A model generated the notes under the pieces. The model saw nothing but the letters and a program-made list of their open reading frames with translations. It ran no database searches and was not told the origin of the DNA. Made by a program: the position numbers and the translations under genes. A stretch of DNA of 64,000 nt from Stropharia rugosoannulata. Its lineage: Eukaryota > Basidiomycota > Agaricomycetes > Agaricales > Strophariaceae. The DNA lies in assembly GCA_028532985.1 (NCBI GenBank), contig JANCIK010000004.1, forward strand, positions 3,286,001 to 3,350,000, given 5' to 3'. Below, in pieces: positions 46,822-59,545 of the stretch. How positions within the stretch are numbered: the stretch's first letter is position 1; each line of letters begins with the position of its first letter.

Positions 46822-47811
46822 ATGGCTCTCGCACCTCATAACACGCATGAGCATCCTCAAGAATTTGTACGAGATCACTCCAGGCAACACGAACAACCCG
46901 AAGATGACGACGACATCTATTACAACTCTGATAGTACACTGGCGCGAAGTGTCAGCCGACACAGTCACTACAGTCATTACCACTCAGACGCCATGAGTGT
47001 TGCGTCAACATCATCTACCATTGTACAACCCGTCCTGCCCCCACGTACACTCGTCTTCGATCATCCAGACATTACTGGAGAGGGAGTGACCCTCTACGGC
47101 CCTGACGGTCCCGCGTATCGAGTATCATTTCGGAAAACCGCAGCATTTTATGGAGAAGAACTGCGCATTGTACGCTTGCCCACCAGGCGACTTGACGCGG
47201 ATGACTCCGACGTGGATGCAGAGCCTAGTAGCCCAACTGCTGCAAGGCAAGGTCAAACCAATGGGGAGAAGGTTGTGGCTTCAGTGCGCCGGCGCGACCT
47301 ACTACCCGACCTTGCAATATTTGCCCATCGCGCGGGTCGGGCTGTCAAGGTTAAAAAGTGGTTACAGAGAGTAGAAGGGAAAATGCCGAAGGGCGAGTAA
47401 GTCTTCCCTTTGCCATGCAGCTGAGAACTGCGCTTACCCATTTTTTATTTGATATAGATTCAGGTGGACACTTGACACGCTTGCCGGTCGGTTCTTATGG
47501 CGCTCGAATCGCAGACACAGATTTGCTGTAAGTACATACCATACTCTATTATTATTGAAATTAGCATGACTCATCACTGTCTCCAGCTTTATGCAGAGGA
47601 TGAACGTGAACCCATCGCACATGTGTACAATCAAGCGAGTGACGGGACACTGGCGCTTCACCTGGGTCCTGGATATTTGCACGTCGAGGTCGAGATATTA
47701 ACATCCTTTCTCGTACTCGAACACAAACTACGGATGAAAGAAAAGATCGAACAGGGGGAATTGATGCTAGCGCTAACAGGTAATGGCACATTCCACCCCC
47801 GCAACTTCTGA
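46822..47811 (+). CDS. DUF6593-like domain protein (289 aa)
   Basis: Three exons (46822-47396, 47458-47527, 47587-47811), each intron with GTAAGT. The N-terminal third is His/Ser-rich and low-complexity. The rest fits the tubby-like DUF6593 pattern common in Agaricomycetes: TLVFDHPDITGEGVTLYGPD and YRVSFRKTAAFYGEEL, then FRWTLDTLAGRFLWRSN, EREPIAHVYNQASDGTLALH, and a final ILTSFLVLEHKLRMKEK helix. The function of the family is unknown. I chose the ATG at 46822; an in-frame ATG at 46567 would add a hydrophobic segment. Its 3' end faces RhaM, with 397 bp between stops. Confidence 0.65.
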
Positions 47812-48208
47812 ACCATTAGCGCATGAGCCGCACAACCAAGGACTATATAGTTGACGATATACCCTCCGGTTTTTGACCTGGATATTCAAATACTACAATG
47901 AACTGTAATCTTCGTAACCTAGATTTGTTGTACTACACCCACATACATAAAAAATCTGTAATATACCTGTACTACTACTACGGTGTGCTTCTGCAATGAC
48001 AGCGCCGTTCCAGAAGGACTGAAAACTTTTCCCGTATAAGTGGGGACTCCATTTTGCGACAATTGGACAACTTACCTCTATTCTTGGTATCCTGACAGTC
48101 TACAGATGACAATTACTTTGCGCCCACAAGTTTGTTTGCCCTCGAATAATAAATGCATGACACTATACTCCTAACCTGCAGGTCGCCATTTCCCATCGAG
48201 GCCATCCA

Positions 48209-48677
48209 TTATGATTTTCCAGATACTCCAGCTGTGTCACCACCTTCAAATCTGAACACCTCCGGCAGAGTCTAAGAGTGTATTTTTGTGAATAAAACTA
48301 TTAATAATAAGGTGTTAAATTCTCACCGTCCACCACTCCACTTCTCCGCCGCTCCCCACGGCGCCTCGCTCCTTATTGAAGCTGTCTTGCATACCGTCCG
48401 TAAGCGCCCACCATCGACGCGTCTCAGAGTCAACGGCCAGGGTCTGCATATCCGTGTCCCAGTCTGCGCCAGAGTATGTGAAATGTGCAACCAGCAAGGA
48501 GAGGGGTGCCGAATAGTGGATCGTGTAGTCCGTAATGTGAGCGCGAGCAAGGGCAGAGAGAACGGAAGGCCAGGGATTTGCGTGGAGCGCGGTATATTCA
48601 TCGACACATTCTGGCTTGACTTTTATTATTTGGCAGACTCGTCTTGGAGTAACTTCTGGTGATCCCGTTGAAGACAT
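48209..48677 (-). CDS. rhaM: L-rhamnose mutarotase (137 aa)
   Basis: Interconverts the alpha and beta anomers of L-rhamnose; a small dimeric enzyme of the RhaM family (PF05336). Exon 1 48327-48677 carries RRVCQIIKVKPECVDEYTAL, HANPWPSVLSAL, ITDYTIHY and LLVAHFTYSGADWDTDM. Exon 2 48209-48271 adds the family C-terminus TLPEVFRFEG after a 55-nt intron. Without that splice the protein would lose its conserved end, which supports the intron. The length is close to bacterial RhaM (about 104-110) with a short extension at each end. No other rhamnose genes are visible in the window. Confidence 0.88.
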
Positions 48678-49101
48678 TGGCCTGTGCTAGGTGAGTAGAT
48701 AGGAGAGATAAGATTTTGTAGATTGTGGAAGCGGAAAACAAATGATGGTCTATATTTAGTGACTATGTACTATATATGGCATTTCCTTGATGCCAGTTGT
48801 TGCCAATTGGTTGCCAAAGGATAACTCATACCTACTTTGACGGTGTAGCCTGGTGAAGCTTCCCTTATGGCAAACACACATTATTAAGAAAGTAAGAGCC
48901 CTTGAAAAACTAGGTATCGCCTCCGGCGATTAGGCCTTGCTAGTCTGCTTAAGTAATAGGCTTGAGTAACAAATACTAAGACGATGTAACGACCAACGAT
49001 GCGGGAGAGTAGTAGGCACGCCGCACAGCCAAGCAGAATATTTAGATGATTTATATAGATAGATGATTTAGAAGGGATGCACTACTTAGTACATATGCTC
49101 T

Positions 49102-49286
49102 CCGTATAGATAATATTTGGCGATGTTTGATTCCAAGATCACAGACGATGGCGAGAGAAACGAGGTTGTCCGTATAAGATCGTATTTGGCAGTGTTTGAT
49201 TCTAAGATCACAGACGGATGGTCAGAGAAACGAGGTTGTCCGTATAAGATCATATTTGGCAGTGTTTGCTTCTAAGATCACAGACG
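49102..49286. repeat. Minisatellite, about 70-bp unit, 2.7 copies
   Basis: Units start at 49102, 49170 and 49240, each with CCGTATA...GATCATATTTGGC or a close variant and ending AGAGAAACGAGGTTGT. The first unit is 68 bp, the second 70 bp, and the third is cut after 47 bp. Located about 600 bp upstream of the Rab gene. Confidence 0.85.
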
Positions 49287-49884
49287 AAACATTTGCACGA
49301 GAGTAAACTGACGACGAAACTACTATATATGGTGAATTCCCACCTCGGGGAACCTTACTTTTCAAGCAAGGCCACAGAATACTCAACTCAAGCATACAAT
49401 CTCTTGGAATTGGGTAGTCTGGGCGTTCGGGGTTTCTCAGGACTTACACTGACAAGCGGATGTCAGAAAATTGCACATACTGCCCTGATAATGGAAAATC
49501 AAAAGAAAAGAACACAATGTTCTGTTGGTGTTCTGTTTGAATTCTTTTGTTTTGGCAATAATGTGGACAACGCAACGCTGACAATATCTGCCTATCAAAA
49601 TTATGTACCACTTCGACGGATTCCGAGTCCTGACGGATCAAGAACGGAGGTTCATTCTGTATGAAACAGCAGTGTCTGCGGGACGATGGCGATGCAACGA
49701 AGACCCGTTTCATCAGGACTTGGGGACTTGGATCACCGACAGGGCTGCTGAGTTATAATGACCCCGCGTGCTTTCAGACTCCGACAACAGCGCCTCCTTA
49801 CTCCAGCCTCACTACCTATTATCATCCGCTTCCCTTCCAACATCGCTTTCGTCCCTTTTCTTTCCAAATCGCTTATAGAATACA

Positions 49885-50959
<1,075 letters not shown>

Positions 50960-51545
50960 GCTCGCGTACTGTTCTTGTTACCGCTGGGGCGGTTTGTGTT
51001 ACCCACTTATTGTAGTGCATCTTTTGGGGGACATGCTTTCTCGGATGTACCAAGTATCATAGCTATATTTTTCCTTGTTCTTGTAATTATTGTCATTCCT
51101 TCTTTGGAAGGTATATTGATAGGATGACCGTTGGAACTGCTAGTAGGCGGCGATTAGTGCTATGCGGATTTAGGCCTCTGGATAATCATAAGTACATTTT
51201 TTCCAACGTCTTCTTAATCTCTCTACTGCTATGGTGAATTTCGGATGACCACCATTATTGGGCCGAGCCGATCAATAAGCCTAAATCTTCTTCTGCTCAC
51301 TCTCAACAACTTCCAGGTTACATATAGTCAGCTTGCTGAAATTATGCGGACGACGGCAAGTATGGCTCTTGGACTGACATCTTCTGATGGCACACCTTGA
51401 CCACAGCCATTACCAATTACTACGTACATTGTCTGTCAGCTTTAATGGCGTACTCCTTCGAGCTCATGCAATAGGAAAAGAACTGGTTAGTAGACCGTCG
51501 GAGTGGGCATTTGCATATGCGATATGACAGGTGAGTTCTGAGGAT
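50960..51545. other. Intergenic region, Rab to F-box gene
   Basis: About 590 bp; no gene or repeat seen. Confidence 0.45.
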
Positions 51546-53126
51546 ATGCTATATGACGATACAGGTACTTATCCGTTTTGTGTCCATCTTTCTCGGGAGA
51601 CAGGTATCATGAAAGAAACCATGCTAGATTGCAATGGCCAAACGACATCCGGAGAAAGTCGCATTGGGCTTCTTACTCTACCTAATGAAATCCTGATCTA
51701 TGTTCTCGAACACATCTTGGATGAGCATTTATGGCCCGTTACGCTTGTTTCGCGCCGCCTACACCACCTCGCCCTCCCTATCTACCTCTCGCGGAAACTG
51801 TCTGGCCCTCGTTCCTTCGACCAGCTTATCACTTCCAACTATAACGCTCGAGATGCACTCAAAGCCATCAGAGCAGCTCTTTTCAGGCCCTCCTTATCAA
51901 GCCTATACTTCACTATCGATTGTTATAAGTCGGACGCTGCCTTGCAGGAGGAGATAGAGTGCCTCGTGGACGCGTTGCGTAAACTATCCAGTCTCGGCGA
52001 AATGGTGATCAATTTCCAGCGTATAATCATGTCCTCGTCGCAGCGGCCGAGCATATTTGCACGACAATATGCTTTCCCTGGGGGCTTGACCTGTGCATCA
52101 CTGGCCATTTTGCTAGAAGCTGTCGCCGAAGTCAGATGTAAATCGATTACCATACGTCATTCGGGATGCAGGAGAAGTGACTTTCGTCGCCTTGAAGAGA
52201 ACCTTGAATGGGAGTTTGGAGGAGGGACAGTGCTATCGTTCTTGCGGAAAATGTCGGGGAGCCTTACCACACCCGCTCCTCATTTTATAGTGAAAAACTC
52301 AACGTTCACCTCCTTCCGCCTCCATTCACACATGGCCTTTCACCCGTATATCTATAGGTGGACACTCGGCGCACTTAACCACTCTACTATTACTTTTTTG
52401 TCCATCTCGCAACATCACGGTACCTCAAATCGGGTATGGGAGCTATTACTGCCCCAGATACATCTCCCATTGCTGACAGATCTGTCCATCGACTTCACGC
52501 ACATGGATATCGATGTTTTCTTGCAATTTATCAAGCGGCATTCCTCTATCCTGACGTTACGAATTGGACACTGCTTCACCACACATGGATCTGCTAAGCT
52601 AAAGCCGTCGTTGCTCAACCACCTGACGAACTTGGTTGCCCCCGTAGCATGGATAAATCAGCTGTTGTCGTCTGCGGAATCAGTCCCCGCTCTAACGGTT
52701 GTCACTGTGCTCGTATATGCCTTGAGCGGATCTTTCAGTATTACCCGACTTGAAGAAGCACTCAAGCCCTCACTACCCCGCCTGGAATTACTCAAAGAGC
52801 TATCTCTCTCAATTATGAGTATAGGCGCCCCATATCCAGAGCCTGCTCTTCCTAAATCAAGTTCAGGTGGAAAATCCCCGCTATATAGGCTCGTAGTGGG
52901 AATAGATATATATGTGAAGCTATATACTATTCCACAATTGCTAATCACCACCCTTCCTCGCTGGCTCTCCTATTTCCAGAGGGTAAGGAGGTTCGAGCTT
53001 CACAGTCTAACAAACGAACCTGGGTGCATCTTAGAAAGAGCTGAACTAGCGAACGACATTCAGCAGGCTAGGCCCGCGATTGAATCCGTAAAATTCAGGA
53101 GAATTAAAGATGATTTTGCCATGTAA
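51546..53126 (+). CDS. F-box protein, unrelated to the A/B/C family (about 526 aa)
   Basis: Intronless frame with an F-box near residue 40: IGLLTLPNEILIYVLEHILD and LVSRRLHHLALPIYL. A leucine-rich remainder follows (for example LLPQIHLPLLTDLSIDF and LKELSLSIMSIGAPY), typical of mushroom F-box/LRR-like proteins acting as SCF adaptors. The start is uncertain: ATG at 51546 is the first in frame, but the ATG at 51609 just before the F-box is also plausible, and a GTGAGT at 51531 could be a donor from an upstream exon. It shares no long sequence with the copies at 26-41 kb. Confidence 0.8.
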   Translation: MLYDDTGTYPFCVHLSRETGIMKETMLDCNGQTTSGESRIGLLTLPNEILIYVLEHILDEHLWPVTLVSRRLHHLALPIYLSRKLSGPRSFDQLITSNYNARDALKAIRAALFRPSLSSLYFTIDCYKSDAALQEEIECLVDALRKLSSLGEMVINFQRIIMSSSQRPSIFARQYAFPGGLTCASLAILLEAVAEVRCKSITIRHSGCRRSDFRRLEENLEWEFGGGTVLSFLRKMSGSLTTPAPHFIVKNSTFTSFRLHSHMAFHPYIYRWTLGALNHSTITFLSISQHHGTSNRVWELLLPQIHLPLLTDLSIDFTHMDIDVFLQFIKRHSSILTLRIGHCFTTHGSAKLKPSLLNHLTNLVAPVAWINQLLSSAESVPALTVVTVLVYALSGSFSITRLEEALKPSLPRLELLKELSLSIMSIGAPYPEPALPKSSSGGKSPLYRLVVGIDIYVKLYTIPQLLITTLPRWLSYFQRVRRFELHSLTNEPGCILERAELANDIQQARPAIESVKFRRIKDDFAM

Positions 53127-53699
53127 GCACTATTTCTTTTATCAAATGTACAAAGAAAGATTTGGGCTAGCATTTCCTTACGTCCATGCAGCAAACGTTC
53201 TACTTATGAATATCTCACTCACTCATTCATCTAACTTTCTTTCTCTCAACGAGACCCGTTGGTTCTTATAATACAACTTATCATATTACTCTACTCGTGT
53301 ACTAACCACTTTCTTCCACTTTCTTACAACAATTCTCTACTGAACCATCCAATGCCCAAGTTAAACAATTGGTCATCGATTTCGTTGTCTAATCTTGCTG
53401 CATTATAACGACTGCCCGTATCCATAGCTACAGCACTGGCCTTAGTAGGCAATTTAATTCTTGATTTCTCCTTGATTTTTCCTGCCTGCGAAGTCGTTTG
53501 TTTGTATTACAGGCCGTTCAAGGTCCGTCGAATTTGTGCCCAGCGATGCTGTGCAAACGGCCAATTGTGGCGATCCGCGCGCCGGAGTTGCATGTTGACG
53601 GCATTCTACTCGGCGGACGCAAACCGCCTCTTTCTCTTCTACTACCATCACTCTATATCCATCCTTTATACCCAGTCTCTATTGCCTAGGCTGTAACGG
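53127..53699. other. Intergenic region
   Basis: 570 bp, AT-rich near the F-box stop; no feature seen. Confidence 0.4.
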
Positions 53700-55182
53700 A
53701 TGCCTTCTCTTGACTTGGATGTCGCTAACAGCGCGAGAGCGCTTCATGCCGGGTCTGTGCAGTTGTTCATGCGCGATTTCCAAGAGCGCGTAACGCCGAA
53801 TGATACCCAGAGGAATACACTCATTGTTGCGGGGGTCTACTTCATTGTTATAGCTATCCTATGGTGCGCGACCTCTCCTGGTACAATGCGGAGTTATGCT
53901 GACGGTATTGAACGCAGGCACGTCCCATTGCTGAACCGAATCCGTGAGTGGCTTCCTAGGGTAATAACTTAACGGCCATACTGACCGAATTGCTATGTAG
54001 TATACCCATTCAAGTGAGCTTTACTCGACTACGTCAATATATGCGCAGCAAACTGACCGCCCCAGGCTCCTGACCGTTGGTTTCCATGAGGTGAGTTTCT
54101 GCTGCGCAATTTCTCCAAATAGTGTGAAGCAGTCTGATTTATCTATTTGTCTGCAGATGAGCCATGCCTTTGTTGGCGTGTTGACGTGTGCCAAGATTCA
54201 TTCTATAGAGCTGGATCGTAAGTCAAAACTCGTTATATGCTGATCTAGGCTTATATTCGTGGCACGACTTTTCCAGCTGATGAGGGAGGCGCGACTACAA
54301 TGTCTGGCGGTATTGCATGGCTTACGCTGCCGGCTGGCTACCTGGGATCGTCATTCATCGGTGCAGCGCTCATTGCATGCGGCTTCGATACGAACGCGAG
54401 CAAAGTTGCTTCCCTTGTCCTTGCCGTGTTCTTCCTGTTTACGCTATGGTGGGCGCGCAAGAACCTACTGTAAGTTTTCTGCAGGGGATGCTCCTCAGGA
54501 ACAATAAATATTGAAGGAATTTTTTTTTCTCAGGTCTTGGGTGCTAATCCTTGGTATGTCCGGCCTCATTGTCGCGTTCTGGTTTATTGCGGGCGGTGTT
54601 GCTCTCCGATATCTAGTGAGCCATGGCTCTTACCACATCGGCGTTGCGTGCTTACCTATTCTCCTAAGGTTCTGTTCATCGGCGTCATGTCCTGCATGTA
54701 TGTTCTATGGGATGTTGTCGGTTCGTATAAGCCTGCTGTGGACGGATTTTAGTTGAATATGAGCCCAATAGATGACACTCTTGCCCGGAAAGTAAACACG
54801 TCCGACGCGTCAGAGTTTGCACGCATCTGTGGCTGCTGTCCCTCAAGAGGCAAGTTCTAGCTCTACCTGCATATGCTCATATTTCTTTACTCACGTTGCC
54901 TTAGTATGGGGATTCTTGTGGCTGGTAATTGCTTTTGTTTTCTTCGCTTTAGGCATTATAGTAGGGTTGGTTGCATTTAAGGTAAGGTCTCCAACCCGAA
55001 ACGCGAAAAGACTCCCTGCTAAATATTATGCTCACTTTTATTAGGACAATGCTGAGCAGCAGAAAGCTGACGCCGCCAAATTTTTGCCAGTCCCCGGCTC
55101 CAAGGATAGTGCTGCTCTACCACTAAACCCAGGCTCGTTTTTCGCATTCATTGTATCCATTATGCTCGGTCTGCTGGTCTAG
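53700..55182 (+). CDS. M50B-like intramembrane peptidase family protein
   Basis: Multi-pass membrane protein of the Peptidase_M50B-like family (PF13398). About nine short introns interrupt it. Visible parts: TQRNTLIVAGVYFIVIAILW (membrane segment), LYPFKLLTVGFHE joined by splicing to MSHAFVGVLTCAKI, giving the zinc motif HEMSH; then GGATTMSGGIAWLTLPAGYL, several hydrophobic segments, and the late DDTLARKVNTSDASEF motif. The last exon ends in a hydrophobic stretch (FFAFIVSIMLGLLV). The HExxH is intact, so a protease is possible, but no member of this fungal group has a substrate I can name. Confidence 0.87.
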
Positions 55183-55319
55183 ACCATATTACTTATGACA
55201 CTTTATGAATTGATGCACAAGTCCAGACTTTGTGTTTGTATTTTTTTTGGTATCGCTATATTCTAAGGACTCGAATTATATATATAACTATAATAAACTG
55301 CGTGTAACACTCACTATCC

Positions 55320-57009
55320 CTACGGAAGAATAAACGGACCCACCAAATATGCAAATAAAAATCCGATAAGCAGCATCGTCAGGGTGCTACCTGAACCAAA
55401 TGCGTCTACCGGACCCATCACTACTGCGGCCTGCAGCGCCTCGTCCAAGCCCGTAGCCATTGCATCCATTGCAAACAATTCTCTCGCCCGCGCTTTTGCG
55501 TTCCGTGAGATGTCCGCGCGTTCCCCAGGACTTAGTCGTACTACTTCAGACAACACATCCGACCACACCTCTGCATCGGGACGCGCGAGCCAGCCTGTAC
55601 GAGACTGAAGTGGAGCTGTGACGATGCTCTCCGTCGGGCCGCCAGAGTCAGCAGCGAGAACAGGTACGCCGCAGGCCATCGCCTCTACGGGTACGATCCC
55701 GAAGTGCTCATTCGCAGGCGTGTAGAGCAATGCAAGCGTACTGGATGCGCGTAAGAGGGCAGTGCGCTGGGCAGTAGTGAAGTTGAGGAGGAAAAGAACG
55801 GCGGGGTCGGCGGTGGGCGTGGTGAGCGGTGTGAGCTGCGGCGGGAGTGGAGATGGTGAGGAGATGGTGTAGGAGAGAGAGAGCGACTGCGCGCTGGCGA
55901 TTAGCTCCTCGAGTGTGCCAACATTGTCTTCTAGCCGGGGATCGTACCCACCTGAATATGATGTAGTGTAAGGTAGGATAGAGTTTTTTAGAGGGGTTAC
56001 GGCTCACCAGCGAGGACTAGGCGCAGGTCCGAGGACCTTGCTTGCAGCTTTGCAAATGCGCGAAGAGCCAGCATGGCGTTCTTCTTGCCCTCAAACCGGT
56101 TCAATGAGAGCAGGGTAGGCTTCGGTCTGGATAGATTTAATCAGGGTTCTAGTCGCAGTTATTAAGTAAACGTACGATGTTACTGCAGCAATGTTTGGGT
56201 CCGTAAAGTCGACTTCAGCCTCGTATGCGGCTATATTTATTCCGGGGTATACAATACGAGGCGTCTGTTTAATAGAGGGAAAATACGATTTGAAAATTCG
56301 TGCTGTGAATTTCGAGTTCGCAAGGATGATATCCGCTTGCCCTACGATGATCGTTTAGCATTATCAGAGACATTCAAGTCGTTTGCTTACTCGTCGTGAC
56401 TTCCTCTAACCAATCCATAGGCAATCGGTACAAGCGCTTTAACAGTCCAACATTCTTCTTGACGAGATTTCCTTCTACAAATGCGCCATTTGCGAGTAGT
56501 TTATCCGGGAAGTGACAGTAGAACACGACCCGCGTGTTGCCAAAGAGGCGAAGGAACGGAACACAAGTCGAGAGCTGGTCCACGAAATAGACATCGTATT
56601 GAGGTGCATTCCACAGCAGCAGGTGAAGGGTCAAGTGCAGCTGACGCAGATGAGCAAACAGAATATGGAATTTGCCCGCTAGTGAACGAGGAAAGGGGGG
56701 CACTACATGGCGCACTTTCAGAGTGCCTGCAAGGTGGCAGTCAGTATCGCCTTAAGCGGCTAAGAGGTATTAACTCGCCATCCCGCGTTTCTTCAAAACA
56801 GTGTCCTGGATCATGGTATGAGGTATACAGGTCCACTGAATGGCCGAGCTCTTGCAGGCCCAGCGCCGCGTCGACCACGAGCCGCTCAGCACCACCTATG
56901 ACAAGACAGCGATCAGGGCGCTTTTCGCGAGGTATAGAACATGGTAGGCACCGATGCCGAGGTCGGGATGGAGGAACGCAATTCGCAGACGCCGCTTTGC
57001 TTCGGACAT
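55320..57009 (-). CDS. ALG2: Alpha-1,3/1,6-mannosyltransferase ALG2 (475 aa)
   Basis: Adds the second and third mannoses to the dolichol-linked glycan on the cytosolic face of the ER. Six exons (56952-57009, 56779-56895, 56391-56726, 56176-56341, 56008-56126, 55320-55951). N-terminal GT4 site [68 protein letters not shown]; and the GT-B donor site [20 protein letters not shown] with GGPTESI. It ends with a hydrophobic tail anchor ([18 protein letters not shown]). Intron 2 starts with GC instead of GT. With WBP1 (12360) it represents the N-glycosylation pathway in this window. Confidence 0.95.
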
Positions 57010-57526
57010 TGGTCGTGGTCGGATTCAAGTGTCATCAATGTCTCCACCGCGAGAACATTGCGAGAACGGGAGTCTCAGCTGAATCAAATATGTAATCACA
57101 AAGTCCGGCAAGTCATGCTAAACAATGCCTTCACCTCCAGCCACGATAGAGCAATTATAAAGCGAATATATGCGGAGCACCTTCTCAGTACGGGCTCGCC
57201 AGCGCCGTTGGAGGCGACTAGCGAGTGGTCAGTGCGCTACTGACCGGGGAGGTACGCGAGGATTACTAATATATTGACGGCTTTGTGAGCGCAGCTGCCA
57301 GTTGGCTGCCAGTTTCAACGACGTTCAAAGTCATGTTATCATTCACCCGTTATCCTTGCTCGCTATTCCAGAGATGAAACGGGACCGATGGCATCTCGTA
57401 TAAAATGAAGAGCGCGGATGCACGAAATCCTTCATTCGCCGCAAATTCGCACTGAGAAAAGCGAAAGTCACAACACAAGAAGAACTTGAGAAGAACGAGA
57501 TCAGAGACAAGTAAAGCAAGATACTT
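57010..57526. promoter_or_regulatory. Divergent promoter region of ALG2 and methyltransferase D
   Basis: 517 bp between two divergent ATGs; contains the TATAAA at 57399-57404 oriented towards methyltransferase D. Confidence 0.45.
57399..57404 (+). promoter_or_regulatory. TATA box of methyltransferase D
   Basis: TATAAAATG context, 123 bp before the ATG, similar in placement to the TATA boxes of copies A and B. Confidence 0.5.
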
Positions 57527-58413
57527 ATGGCCGACCATCATCATCACCCCGACCACCATGGTCACAACCACTCCCATACCGATAACTTCTCCCAAGCCAA
57601 CAAGGATTTCTTTGACTCTACGGCGAAGAAAGCGGTCGACCCGAAATCGATCGAAATGGCGAAGCGGTACGTATTTGCCGCGTCTCCAAAATCACTGCAC
57701 AAGCTGAGAGTGCATTAGGATTGGCGCCGCCATCCGCGATTATTACGAATTCGATGAGGAGAAATCCGTCCTGATGGACTTTGCCTGCAATATTGGTGCG
57801 CACCTCGTTTGATTTTACGCAGAGGTTTGTTTGGTGTTTATCGTTTGCGTCTCGGCAGGCCTTACTTCTCGCGAACTCGCGCCGTACACGAAGACGCTTG
57901 TCGGAGTCGATATTAGCCAGGGTTCGGTCGACGCATTCAACGAGGCTGCATCCAACCAAGGACTTGCGGCTGAAGAGATGCGTGCAGTCTGCGTAGATCT
58001 CAAGGGCGAAGAAGGCGAGCTCGACGGGCTGCGCTTCGACGTGATTACAGTGAGTATCCCACATAAATCATCTCAGACTAAAATAATAAACTGCATACCA
58101 GTGCGCGTTGTCCTATCACCACTTCACCGACATCAACGCCATCACGAAGAAACTCACGTTCTTCCTGAAGCCCGGCGGCGCCCTGATCGTCGTCGACATC
58201 ATGAAGCCCGCAGATACTGGCGATGCGCCGCTTTTTGGCGACGAGTACGCACACGTTGTCCCTCATACGCATGGAATTTCGCGCGAGGCTCTCCAAACTG
58301 CCTTCGATGGCGCGGGTCTCACCGACTTTGCTTTCAATCCCTTGAGTCGGGTGAACATGCATGGGTTGGATTGCATCCTCTTCATTTCCAAGGCCTTCCG
58401 GCCCTCTTCTTGA
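57527..58413 (+). CDS. SAM-dependent methyltransferase with His-rich N-terminus, copy D (239 aa)
   Basis: Third and most diverged member of the family at 30444 and 38274, with the same three intron positions: exons 57527-57666, 57719-57795, 57859-58049, 58102-58413. Eight or more His fall in the first 20 residues. Motif I VLMDFACNIGLTSREL, TLVGVDISQGSVDAFNEAA, GELDGLRFDVIT, LSYHHFTDINAI, LKPGGALIVVDIM and HVVPHTHGISREAL. It lacks the Ser/Gly/His insert of copies A and B and has no F-box partner. Instead it faces a secreted poly-His protein tail to tail, 167 bp apart. A TATAAA lies about 125 bp upstream. Confidence 0.87.
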
Positions 58414-58580
58414 TAGCGATGTAACTTAAAAAATACAACCATTGCTGCTTGTCTTCAAGCTAGGCTTGAGCTAAACCCTTGTCAAAGACCGAATTTACTC
58501 TCACACTGACAGGTTTTCGGGTGAGCAGGGGGGATGTTTATATATTATAATGCTATTCATTTGCTATACATGTCACTGAT

Positions 58581-59511
58581 CTACCAAGACCTGAGAGATA
58601 CACCGGAACCAACGCCAACATGGGGCACAGGGGCATCGTCCAAGGCGGGATCGGGAAGCTGATGCCTGGTAAGATGGCGCGGGCGCGTCGCCTCACTCCT
58701 GACATAATTCATGCGGCTACGAGCCATGCTGCTATAGGACGGCCTTAGTTGATCATGTTGATGGTGATGGCCTGTAGAATCGGCACCCTGCAGGCGCTGG
58801 GCGCGCAGGGAAGAAGTCTCGTCTTCATCATGACGGCTCTCCTCGAGGAACTCGCCGGGCATCTGAAAACGGCGGCGGCGACCTGGAAGAGACTCAGCCG
58901 TGGCGCTCACGGGGTAGTGATGGTGTTGATGAGCTGGAACGGTTGCGCCGCTAGTTGAAGCAAAACTATCGGCATTGGCACCGCTGGAGCCAGTCACAGC
59001 GGGCCATTCGCGCGCTGCCAGATTCTGAGGGGCGTCCTGACCGGCCGAGTCGTTTGCTTTGGTGGTTACCTTATCTCCAGCTGGCGTATCCGTGGGCTTG
59101 GTCTTCTCGGTGCTACTAGACTGAGTAACCGTCGAGGTGGTGGTTGGCTTACCAGCGGCGGTTGCTGTCCCATTGTGGGTGGAGGTAATGTGGTGGTGAG
59201 GGTGCCACAAGTTGTGCCACCACACAGCGAAGTCGAAGTTCCGTGCGACGAGTGCAGGAGCAGGCTCATTCTTATCGGCAGAAGTCGGAGGCGCGGGTGC
59301 GCTGTCGCTGGCAGCGGTGCTGCTTGGAGCGCCAGTGTGCAGGGAAGGCACGAAAGCGTTCGTTTCATTCGCAGCCAGTTCCGACGCGGTGAGGACTGGG
59401 GCCGTCGTGCTCAGAGCAGGAGCCTCTGTGGCAACGGCACCGCCGTTACCCTCTCCGTCCTGCTTGTGGTGGTGGTGGTGACGGTGGTGACCATGGTGGT
59501 GGTGATGATGA

Positions 59512-59545
<34 letters not shown>

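Noticed and set aside
49266..49664. 132-codon open frame upstream of the Rab gene
   Set aside because: It overlaps the minisatellite, begins with a non-ATG codon and shows no recognisable family.
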